Shown here piece by piece: positions 1-4,847 of a DNA stretch of 6,936 nt; position 1 is the first letter of the stretch; each line of letters starts with the position of its first letter. Below the pieces are notes generated by a model. The model was not told the DNA's origin. It saw only the letters and a program-made list of their open reading frames with translations, and did not search any database. This stretch comes from Methanomassiliicoccales archaeon (GTDB taxonomy: Archaea; Thermoplasmatota; Thermoplasmata; Methanomassiliicoccales; JACIVX01): the NCBI GenBank assembly GCA_024464195.1, contig JANHAK010000062.1, positions 1 through 6,936 on the forward strand. The letters run 5' to 3'. Made by a program: the position numbers and the translations under genes.

Positions 1-467
1 AGGTTGCGGATGAAGTGCTGATGCGGGCGATCAAAGGGATTACCGAGTTGATCACAAAACCCGGTCTCGTTAATCTCGATTTTAATGATCTCAAGACAAT
101 CATGAAAGGGTCTGGTGTAGCAATGATCGGGCTGGGAGAGGGCGAAGACGATGATCGTGTTGAGCAAGCCGTCGATCAGGCCATCAACTCGCCATTAATC
201 GATGTCGACATCAGCGGAGGAACAGGTGCTCTAATTAATGTGACAGGTGGCGAGGACATGACGGTCAGTGAGGCAGAAAGGGTCGCGGAGATTATCCAGT
301 CAAAGATTAGCCCGAATGCTAGAATCATCTGGGGCGCAGTCATCGATCCAACGCTTCGCGATAAAATAAGGGTCATGGTCGTTATCACCGGTGTAAAATC
401 AAAGTACATTCTCGGTCCGAAAGAGACACAACCCTCAAAAACGATAGACGTTGATTTTATAAAGTAG
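1..467 (+). CDS. ftsZ: FtsZ cell-division GTPase, C-terminal part (5' end outside window)
   Basis: This is the tubulin-like GTPase that polymerises at the division site; only the last 154 codons are visible. The first complete codon is at position 3, and the frame is open to the left edge. The visible part begins in the core helix (VADEVLMRAIKGITELIT) and runs into the T7 loop. That loop carries the NxDxxD pattern (codons at 72, 78 and 87), which completes the GTPase site of the next subunit in the filament. The C-terminal domain follows, with NSPL, GALINVTGGEDMT and IIWGAVIDP, all typical of FtsZ. The protein ends soon after the domain, with no long linker or bacterial-type C-terminal tail. 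The nucleotide-binding domain is missing only because the window starts late. FtsZ next to secE and spt5 is a known euryarchaeal arrangement, seen for haloarchaeal FtsZ1, but this fragment alone does not settle FtsZ1 versus FtsZ2. Confidence 0.95.
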   Translation, partial: VADEVLMRAIKGITELITKPGLVNLDFNDLKTIMKGSGVAMIGLGEGEDDDRVEQAVDQAINSPLIDVDISGGTGALINVTGGEDMTVSEAERVAEIIQSKISPNARIIWGAVIDPTLRDKIRVMVVITGVKSKYILGPKETQPSKTIDVDFIK

Positions 468-498
468 AGGACGTTCACCCCTCAAGAGTGCATCAAAA

Positions 499-714
499 AT
501 GGACATCATCGAGAAATCGTGGGAGGTCCAAAAGGGAATAGAGGACCGTGTCAAACATATTGGTAAAGGCAGGTATGGTCGCGTTATTAAGATGGCCAGA
601 AAGCCCTCGAACGAGGAATACATCCGTGTGATTGAGATCACCGGGATTGGGTTGATACTGATAGGAGGATTAGGCTTTCTGATCTACTGGATCATGTATC
701 TGCTCACTGGTTGA
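499..714 (+). CDS. secE: SecE / Sec61-gamma preprotein translocase subunit
   Basis: This is the small essential subunit that clamps the SecY channel in the cytoplasmic membrane. The product has 71 residues, normal for archaeal SecE/Sec61-gamma. Residues 1-42 are a charged cytoplasmic amphipathic region with the family-like stretch ARKPSNEEY (33-41). A single hydrophobic segment follows at about 46-69, rich in Gly, Ile and Leu, and the protein ends there. The start is the first ATG after ftsZ, 31 nt downstream of its stop; the upstream Shine-Dalgarno match is weak (GAG at about 486-488). The next gene, spt5, begins about 20 nt after this stop. Position between ftsZ and spt5 supports the call, because secE–nusG linkage is conserved in both bacteria and archaea. 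Confidence is high despite the short length. Confidence 0.93.
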   Translation: MDIIEKSWEVQKGIEDRVKHIGKGRYGRVIKMARKPSNEEYIRVIEITGIGLILIGGLGFLIYWIMYLLTG

Positions 715-718
715 TATC

Positions 719-728
719 AAAGGAGAGG
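719..728 (+). promoter_or_regulatory. Ribosome binding site for spt5, favouring the TTG start at 735
   Basis: The purine-rich site AAAGGAGAGG lies just after the secE stop. Its 3' edge is 6 nt from TTG 735 and 12 nt from ATG 741. The in-frame TTG at 711, which overlaps the secE stop, lies upstream of the site and would not use it. The spacing therefore favours 735, with ATG 741 as the alternative. Confidence 0.6.
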
Positions 729-734
729 TTTCAA

Positions 735-1622
735 TTGGAAATGTCAGAAGAAGATAGAAAGAATGAAACTATACCTCCTGGCGAAACAGGAATGAACATT
801 CATCTAATCGCAGAGAGCGACGAGAAGAGATTGCCGGCGAGTGGTCGGGGCATCTGGAAGATCCAGTTGAAAGTGGACGATGGAACAAAGAAGAAAATCA
901 AATTGAAGCTGACAATCGAGGTAGGTGGAGACACTGAAGGTGCTCCTGAATGGGGCATTAAACTATATGACGCGAGAGGGGTCCTCTGGGACAGTGACTC
1001 GCAGTTGCCACCTGAGGTTGAATTTTTTATGGAGGGGACAAATGCGAAGGAACTGCAACTCGAAGTCACAGCCCCGAAAGGCGCGCGGTACAATGACAGG
1101 GTTACCATTAACATGGAAGCTTTCGCTGAAGATTCGCCAAATGATGTTGCAAGAATCAAATTCAAAGCTTCCGCGAGACAGTCGATTCTCGCGCTTAAAA
1201 CATCAATTGGTCATGAGAAAAATGTTGCAGACAGTGTTGCAAGCAAGGCAAAAACAGGAAAAGCGGGGATCTTCGCCGTTCTCGCCCCCGCAACACTTCG
1301 AGGCTATGTCCTTATTGAGGGCATGAATACCGATTCAGTCCGAGAGGCAGTTCGCGGAATTCGAAGGGCACATGGACTTGTTGAAGGTGAAACGAATTTC
1401 AGCGAAATCGATCATTTTCTCACACCGAAACCGCTCGTCTCTGGTGTTATGGAAGGTGATGTTGTTGAACTTGTCGCTGGTCCATTCAAGGGAGAGAAGG
1501 CAAGGGTCAAGCAGATTGATGAGAGCAAAGAAGAGATCACAGTGGAGCTATTCGAGGCAATGGTTCCTATTCCTATCACAGTCAGAGGGGATCATGTCAG
1601 AGTCATTGAAAAAGAGAGGTGA
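735..1622 (+). CDS. spt5: Spt5/NusG transcription elongation factor with large N-terminal extension
   Basis: Archaeal Spt5 binds the RNA polymerase clamp, usually with Spt4, keeps the clamp closed during elongation and can link transcription to translation. With the TTG start at 735 the product is 295 residues. The usual archaeal protein, about 145-150 residues, corresponds only to the C-terminal half. An NGN domain lies at about 151-235 (from ILALKTSIGHEKNVAD, including GYVLIEG). A KOW domain lies at about 239-292 (GDVVELVAGPFKGEKARV). The first 150 residues are charged at the start and then look like alternating beta strands, including WGIKLYDARG and LQLEVTAPKGARYNDRVTIN. This resembles an Ig-like or NEW3-type sandwich, but that is inference from pattern only. 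There is no frame break, and no well-placed internal start before NGN; the nearest in-frame ATG, at 1113, has no Shine-Dalgarno site. The extension therefore appears genuinely fused. Alternative starts are 711 and 741. The gene is followed 5 nt later by rpl11. Confidence 0.92.
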   Translation: MEMSEEDRKNETIPPGETGMNIHLIAESDEKRLPASGRGIWKIQLKVDDGTKKKIKLKLTIEVGGDTEGAPEWGIKLYDARGVLWDSDSQLPPEVEFFMEGTNAKELQLEVTAPKGARYNDRVTINMEAFAEDSPNDVARIKFKASARQSILALKTSIGHEKNVADSVASKAKTGKAGIFAVLAPATLRGYVLIEGMNTDSVREAVRGIRRAHGLVEGETNFSEIDHFLTPKPLVSGVMEGDVVELVAGPFKGEKARVKQIDESKEEITVELFEAMVPIPITVRGDHVRVIEKER

Positions 1623-1627
1623 ATAGC

Positions 1628-2107
1628 ATGGCTGAGACAGTCGAAGTGCTTGTTGAAGGTGGCAAGGCGACGCCAGGACCACCGCTGGGTCCGGCACTTG
1701 GTCCACTGGGTGTAAATGTCATTCAAATCGTGAGCGCGATCAATGAAAAGACGAAATCATTCGAGGGTATGAAAGTCCCTGTCAAGATCACAATCGACCC
1801 GAAAACTAAGAAATTCGAGATCGAAGTTGGCACTCCGCCAACGTCAGCGCTGATACTCAAGGAAATCGGAGCTGAAAAGGGCTCGGGATCAACGAAAGCG
1901 ACGAAAGTCGGCAACATCTCGATTGACCAGGCGATCAAAATCGCTAATATGAAAGGTGACTCACTGCTTGGAAAGACGCTGAAAAAGAGGGTTCTCGAGG
2001 TCATCGGTGTCTGCGTTTCCATGGGTGTCACTGTTGAGAATCGAGATCCGAAGGAGATCCAGAAGGACATCATCGCCGGGAAGTACGACGACAAGCTAGC
2101 CGGCTGA
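1628..2107 (+). CDS. rpl11: Large-subunit ribosomal protein uL11
   Basis: uL11 binds the GTPase-associated region of 23S rRNA at the base of the P stalk and takes part in factor-dependent GTP hydrolysis. The product is 159 residues, normal for archaea. The N-terminal domain carries the hallmark proline/glycine stretch TPGPPLGPALGPLGVN (15-30). The C-terminal RNA-binding domain starts near KKFEIEVGTPPTSALILKE (61-79) and continues through VLEVIGVCVSMGVTVE. The ATG at 1628 is chosen over the in-frame GTG at 1619. GAGGTGA (1616-1622) is a near-perfect Shine-Dalgarno site 5 nt upstream of it, and the protein then begins with the expected MAETVEVLV. The site overlaps the spt5 stop, so the two genes are probably cotranscribed and coupled. 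Downstream, an 88-nt gap with its own promoter separates it from rpl1. Confidence 0.97.
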   Translation: MAETVEVLVEGGKATPGPPLGPALGPLGVNVIQIVSAINEKTKSFEGMKVPVKITIDPKTKKFEIEVGTPPTSALILKEIGAEKGSGSTKATKVGNISIDQAIKIANMKGDSLLGKTLKKRVLEVIGVCVSMGVTVENRDPKEIQKDIIAGKYDDKLAG

Positions 2108-2117
2108 TGCCATAAAA

Positions 2118-2127
2118 TTTATAAATA
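2118..2127 (+). promoter_or_regulatory. TATA box of the rpl1-rpl10-rpl12 unit
   Basis: TTTATAAATA closely matches the archaeal TATA consensus and sits in the only sizeable gap of the ribosomal cluster. An A-rich stretch lies just upstream, where a BRE would be. With usual archaeal spacing of about 25 nt, transcription would begin near 2147-2150. That gives a leader of roughly 47 nt before the TTG at 2196, just including the hairpin described next. Start-site mapping would decide it. Confidence 0.65.
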
Positions 2128-2152
2128 GTACGAATGTTAGAGGAGGCCACTG

Positions 2153-2184
2153 CTGTAGGAGAGCACAGCTCGTTAGCACTACAG
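2153..2184 (+). promoter_or_regulatory. rpl1 leader hairpin, candidate uL1 autoregulatory site
   Basis: CTGTAG (2153-2158) pairs perfectly with CTACAG (2179-2184). Inside, GAGC (2161-2164) can pair with GCTC (2168-2171) around an ACA loop. The unpaired part is asymmetric: GA on the 5' side and GTTAGCA on the 3' side. The outer stem takes in the first two bases of the AGGAGG ribosome binding site (2183-2188), so folding could affect initiation. Archaeal uL1 is known in Methanococcus to repress its own mRNA through a structure mimicking its 23S rRNA site. Whether this hairpin has that role is inference. Confidence 0.45.
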
Positions 2185-2188
2185 GAGG
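2183..2188 (+). promoter_or_regulatory. Ribosome binding site that fixes the rpl1 TTG start
   Basis: AGGAGG lies 7 nt before TTG 2196, ideal spacing, and no in-frame ATG or GTG start is available nearby. The product then begins MAEKNVIQAV, as expected for archaeal uL1. A second AGGAGGC copy at 2141-2147 lies at or upstream of the expected transcription start and has no gene behind it. Confidence 0.75.
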
Positions 2189-2195
2189 CATTGTA

Positions 2196-2834
2196 TTGGC
2201 AGAAAAGAACGTAATTCAGGCTGTCAAGAAGGCACTTGAAAGAGCAAAGAAGCGCAATTTTAGAGAGACTGTTGACGTTTCTATCAATCTTAAAGACGTT
2301 GATCTTTCCGTCCCAAAGAATAGAATTCAGGAAGATGTTATTCTTCCACACGGGAGGGGAAGGAATGTCAAGATTTGCGTCATCGGGGGAGGTGAGCTGG
2401 CGCTAAAGGCCAAGGGTATCGCCGACCGTATCATCACACCCGAAGAGCTCGCAAAACTTGCAGATGATAAGAAAACGGCAAAGAAAATCGCTTCTGAGTT
2501 TGATTATTTCATCGCCGAAGCTCCTTTGATGCCTACGATTGGTAAGCGACTCGGTATCGTTCTTGCACCTCGTGGAAAAATGCCAAAGCCCATCCCACCA
2601 GGTGCGGATCCGAGGCCGATGATCGAGAATCTTCGTAAAACCGTTTCAGTGAGGAGCCGAGACAAGAAAACATTTCACGCACCCGTCGGCACTGTTGACA
2701 TGCCACCAGAGCAGATCGCAGATAACATTGAAGCGATCCTCAAGCGGATCTCATCGAAATTAGAGCGGGGAATGATGAACATCGGTTCAGTGTACGTCAA
2801 AACCACGATGGGACCTTCGGAGAGGGTGAAGTAA
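2196..2834 (+). CDS. rpl1: Large-subunit ribosomal protein uL1
   Basis: uL1 forms the mobile L1 stalk, which guides deacylated tRNA out of the E site. In archaea it can also act as a translational repressor of its own operon. The product is 212 residues, the usual archaeal length. Domain I is split between the N terminus (NFRETVDVSINLKDVD, 21-36, then PHGRGRNVKI, 51-60) and the C terminus (KKTFHAPVGTVDM, 157-169, to the end). Domain II occupies about 65-155 and includes the signature-like LAPRGKMPKPIP (123-134). The start is TTG, set by AGGAGG 7 nt upstream. A TTG start on a very highly expressed gene may help limit its output, but that is inference. The stop at 2832-2834 leaves only one base before the rpl10 ATG, so the two are almost certainly cotranslated from one mRNA. 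Confidence 0.97.
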   Translation: MAEKNVIQAVKKALERAKKRNFRETVDVSINLKDVDLSVPKNRIQEDVILPHGRGRNVKICVIGGGELALKAKGIADRIITPEELAKLADDKKTAKKIASEFDYFIAEAPLMPTIGKRLGIVLAPRGKMPKPIPPGADPRPMIENLRKTVSVRSRDKKTFHAPVGTVDMPPEQIADNIEAILKRISSKLERGMMNIGSVYVKTTMGPSERVK

Positions 2835-2835
2835 C

Positions 2836-3843
2836 ATGATCAGACAAGCACATGTTGCGCAGTGGAAAAGAGAAGTTGTCAATGACCTCACGCGCATATT
2901 GAAGAATAACAAGGTCGTCGCTGTTGTCAACGTGGGGAATATTCCAGCCCCTCAACTTCAGCAGATTAAGAAACGACTTCGCGGGAAAGCTGAAATGATC
3001 ATGTCTAGGAATACACTAATTAATATCGCCATCGAGGAAGTTTCAAAAGAAAGACAGGGATTAAAGTCGCTCAAGGATCTGGTCGGCGGACAATGCGCAT
3101 TGCTCGGCACCAACATGAACGCCTTTAAATTATACAGAGAGCTTGAAGCCACACGAACGAGAAGCGCAGCTAAACCGGGCGATATCTCGCCAGAAGATAT
3201 CGTTATAAAGGAAGGTGAAACACCTTTTAAGCCAGGCCCAATTGTTGGGGAACTTCAGAAAGTAGGTATTCCCGCTGGTATTGAAGGTGGAAAGGTCGTA
3301 TTCAAAAAGGATAAGGTGCTGGTGAAAAAAGGGGAAAAGATACCAGCGGAGATTGCCAAGATACTTCCTAAACTTGACATCTACCCGATGATGATAGGCC
3401 TGGAACTCCTAGGCGCATTTGAAGATGGCATCATCTTCAAGAAGGATGATCTTGCAATCACACCTGATCACTATCAATCGATGATCGCGACAGCAGCGAG
3501 GAATGCTTTCAGTCTAAGCATCCACATTGCATACGTGACACCGCAGACCATTAGACCTCTGCTTGCTAGAGCTTATCGCGAAGGGGTCGCACTCGCCGTC
3601 GCTGCTGCATTCCCGACAAAAGACAATATCAAGATCTTGTTGGCGAAAGCTGAAGCGAATATGCTAGCTCTCGCATCCAGGATCTCTGGATTTGAAGACG
3701 AACGACTGCGGCAGAGACTGACAACAGTACCTGCCCAGGTAAAGCCTGAACAGCCCAAAGCAGAAGAACACAAAGAGGAGAAGAAAGAGGAGAAGGTCAG
3801 CGAGGAAGAAGCCGCAGCTGGCCTAAGTGCTCTATTCGGATAG
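2836..3843 (+). CDS. rpl10: Ribosomal stalk protein uL10 (P0)
   Basis: uL10 anchors the ribosomal stalk to 23S rRNA beside uL11 and carries several L12/P1 dimers. The product is 335 residues, typical of the long archaeal/eukaryotic form. An rRNA-binding domain comes first (about 1-105, including RNTLINIAI). It is interrupted by the archaeal/eukaryotic insertion domain (about 110-185, with PFKPGPIVGELQKVGIP). A helical spine with L12-binding sites follows (about 210-295, rich in Ala and Leu). A charged Lys/Glu linker then leads to the tail VSEEEAAAGLSALFG (321-335). That tail is the factor-recruiting peptide shared with L12. The ATG start has GAGGGTGA (2822-2829) 6 nt upstream, inside the end of rpl1. 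The last 43 nt before the stop are repeated exactly in rpl12. Confidence 0.97.
   Translation: MIRQAHVAQWKREVVNDLTRILKNNKVVAVVNVGNIPAPQLQQIKKRLRGKAEMIMSRNTLINIAIEEVSKERQGLKSLKDLVGGQCALLGTNMNAFKLYRELEATRTRSAAKPGDISPEDIVIKEGETPFKPGPIVGELQKVGIPAGIEGGKVVFKKDKVLVKKGEKIPAEIAKILPKLDIYPMMIGLELLGAFEDGIIFKKDDLAITPDHYQSMIATAARNAFSLSIHIAYVTPQTIRPLLARAYREGVALAVAAAFPTKDNIKILLAKAEANMLALASRISGFEDERLRQRLTTVPAQVKPEQPKAEEHKEEKKEEKVSEEEAAAGLSALFG
3799..3841 (+). repeat. 43-nt exact direct repeat, rpl10 copy
   Basis: This stretch encodes the SEEEAAAGLSALFG tail of uL10 and the first base of its stop codon. It is identical, including every synonymous third position, to 4133-4175 at the end of rpl12. Identity stops abruptly at the stop codons (TAG versus TGA). 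Upstream it breaks down after one mismatch and a few matching bases. Confidence 0.95.
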
Positions 3844-3859
3844 AAAAGGAGGTAAAGAA

Positions 3860-4177
3860 ATGGAATATATCTATAGCGCAATGGTTCTCCACGCCGCTGG
3901 GAAACCGATTACCGAGGATTCGATTGCAAGTATCCTCAAGAGTGCCGGCATTGAGCCGGATGCGGCGAGGATAAAGGCGTTGACCGCGTCACTCGAGGGA
4001 ATCAACATTGACGAAGCGATTGCCTCAGCGATGATCACAGCTGCCGCACCTGCGGCTGCACCCGCGTCTCCAGCCGCTGGAGAGCCGAAGAAGGAAGAGA
4101 AGAAAGAAGAAAAGAAGAAAGAGGAAACGGTGAGCGAGGAAGAAGCCGCAGCTGGCCTAAGTGCTCTATTCGGATGA
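3860..4177 (+). CDS. rpl12: Ribosomal stalk protein P1/L12 (archaeal type)
   Basis: This archaeal P1-type L12 forms dimers on uL10 and recruits and stimulates the elongation-factor GTPases. It is not homologous in fold to bacterial bL12. The product is 105 residues, the normal size. Residues 1-60 form the helical dimerisation domain, beginning MEYIYSAMVLHAAGKPITED. A flexible Ala/Pro hinge follows (61-74), then a Lys/Glu run (77-89). The last segment is the conserved factor-binding tail VSEEEAAAGLSALFG (91-105). The start is the ATG at 3860, with AAGGAGGT (3846-3853) 6 nt upstream; this is the strongest ribosome binding site in the window and fits the multiple copies of L12 per ribosome. The Lys/Glu run is encoded by an unbroken 41-base purine tract (4087-4127). 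It is the last gene of the unit. Confidence 0.97.
   Translation: MEYIYSAMVLHAAGKPITEDSIASILKSAGIEPDAARIKALTASLEGINIDEAIASAMITAAAPAAAPASPAAGEPKKEEKKEEKKKEETVSEEEAAAGLSALFG
4133..4175 (+). repeat. 43-nt exact direct repeat, rpl12 copy
   Basis: This is the second copy of the repeat at 3799-3841, encoding the same C-terminal tail in L12. The two copies are 334 nt apart in the same orientation. Confidence 0.95.
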
Positions 4178-4178
4178 G

Positions 4179-4218
4179 CGCGTAAGGCCACGCGGAACAA
4201 TCTCCTCTCAAAAATTTT
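4179..4218 (+). terminator. Possible terminator region between the converging genes
   Basis: Just after the rpl12 stop, CGCGT (4179-4183) can pair with ACGCG (4190-4194) around a 6-nt loop. The AT-only block AAAAATTTTAA follows at 4210-4220. It gives a T4 run on the plus strand and a T5 run on the minus strand, so it could end transcription of both the ribosomal unit and the facing minus-strand gene. Archaeal termination depends mainly on T-rich tracts and these are short, so this is tentative. Confidence 0.35.
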
Positions 4219-4241
4219 AAGTCAAGAAGTTGCGAGGACGA

Positions 4242-4583
4242 CTAGATCCGCTCAATCACGTTCGAAACTTCGCGTTCGAGCAGCGATGCAAGATCCTTTT
4301 CCAGTTTTTCTTTCATCTCTTTTGGAACCATCGCAAGTCCAAGTTCTGCTCCGCATTTCGTCAACTTCATTAGGGCGTAGACTTCCTTGATTTTCGCAGC
4401 AACAAACTCACCGATTGCTTCCTTGATCTCCTTCTTCAGCGCCGGATTTTCTTCGATTTTCTGTCGTATGTATCGCTTGACCTCATCACGAACAAGATCC
4501 CTGAGAGCCTCGAGTAAAATATCTTCAGAATGGAGAATCCCCAGCTGACTCCTAATCAACGACTCAATATTTTCATCTGGCAT
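4242..4583 (-). CDS. Small charged helical protein of unknown function
   Basis: I do not recognise this family. The product is 113 residues and begins MPDENIESLIRSQL. It is very rich in Glu, Lys, Leu and Ile, and almost all of it looks alpha-helical. Helical stretches at about 20-75 and 86-112 are separated by LTKCGAELGLAMVP (74-87), which holds the only cysteine and the few glycines. It has no signal peptide, membrane segment or evident catalytic motif. The pattern suggests a cytoplasmic helical-bundle or oligomerising protein, perhaps a partner or regulator. The frame is intact, and the protein reads like a real one rather than an antisense shadow, because no other gene occupies the region. 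The ATG at 4583-4581 has only a weak GGGG upstream. A TATA-like box about 30 nt upstream suggests a leaderless or short-leader mRNA. It converges on rpl12 and diverges from the NIF3-like gene. Confidence 0.7.
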   Translation of the reverse strand: MPDENIESLIRSQLGILHSEDILLEALRDLVRDEVKRYIRQKIEENPALKKEIKEAIGEFVAAKIKEVYALMKLTKCGAELGLAMVPKEMKEKLEKDLASLLEREVSNVIERI

Positions 4584-4607
4584 AATACCCCATATATTAC
4601 TTACTGA

Positions 4608-4616
4608 TAAGTATAA
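4608..4616 (-). promoter_or_regulatory. TATA-like box of the minus-strand unknown gene
   Basis: Read on the minus strand this is TTATACTTA, 25-33 nt upstream of the ATG at 4583. That is the distance expected if transcription starts at or very near the start codon. A second AT-rich stretch, TAATATATGG, lies closer (about -16 to -7) and seems too near to act as the TATA box. Confidence 0.4.
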
Positions 4617-4637
4617 TTACTTTTCACATGCAGTGCT

Positions 4638-4680
4638 CGAAAGAACGCCGATTTGAAGTAATCGGCGATCGATTCTTTTC
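4638..4680 (+). repeat. Perfect 8-bp inverted repeat with flanking pyrimidine tract
   Basis: CGCCGATT (4646-4653) and AATCGGCG (4660-4667) form a perfect 8-bp stem with a 6-nt loop, TGAAGT. Outside it, AAGAA (4641-4645) can pair with TTCTT (4673-4677) across a 5-nt bulge, and TTCTTTTC follows. It lies between divergent genes and belongs to neither coding region. It could be an operator for a dimeric regulator or the hairpin of a small transcript; the sequence alone does not decide. Confidence 0.6.
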
Positions 4681-4765
4681 CTCGTGATGAGTGATCATAC
4701 ACTAACACTTAACTCGAATTGGTGATGAGAATCAATCCTGATCTTGATGTGGGACATTGATCGTC

Positions 4766-4776
4766 TTTAATAATAA
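4766..4776 (+). promoter_or_regulatory. Candidate TATA-like box for the NIF3-like gene and orc1
   Basis: TTTAATAATAA is the most TATA-like stretch on the plus strand upstream of the gene. It would place the transcription start near 4796, giving a leader of about 20 nt to ATG 4818 or about 50 nt to ATG 4848. The match is moderate, so this is tentative. Confidence 0.35.
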
Positions 4777-4847
4777 CCGTCTGAAGCGCTCAGGTATCGT
4801 TCGACGAATGATTAAATATGTTCAGAGATTACCCTGAATTGAGTATT

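Noticed and set aside
15..20. GTG at 15 as the start of a complete ftsZ-tail gene
   Set aside because: The frame continues to the left edge with typical FtsZ residues (VADE), so this is an internal valine of a gene that begins outside the window.
925..1326. Second plus-strand frame inside spt5
   Set aside because: It overlaps the Spt5 frame entirely, has an amino-acid mix of shifted-frame type and no ribosome binding site. It does not explain the N-terminal extension as a frameshift, because the Spt5 frame is continuous.
4087..4127. 41-base purine-only tract as a structural or regulatory element
   Set aside because: It is fully explained by codons for the Lys/Glu run of the L12 hinge, which is usual in this family.
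3573..4200. Minus-strand open frames across the rpl10 and rpl12 tails
   Set aside because: Both share an Ala/Ser-rich stretch only because the plus-strand tails are identical; they are antisense by-products.
4584..4817. Replication origin in the divergent intergenic region
   Set aside because: No repeated ORB-like boxes or clear AT-rich unwinding element are visible; only one inverted repeat and one 8-nt direct repeat are present.
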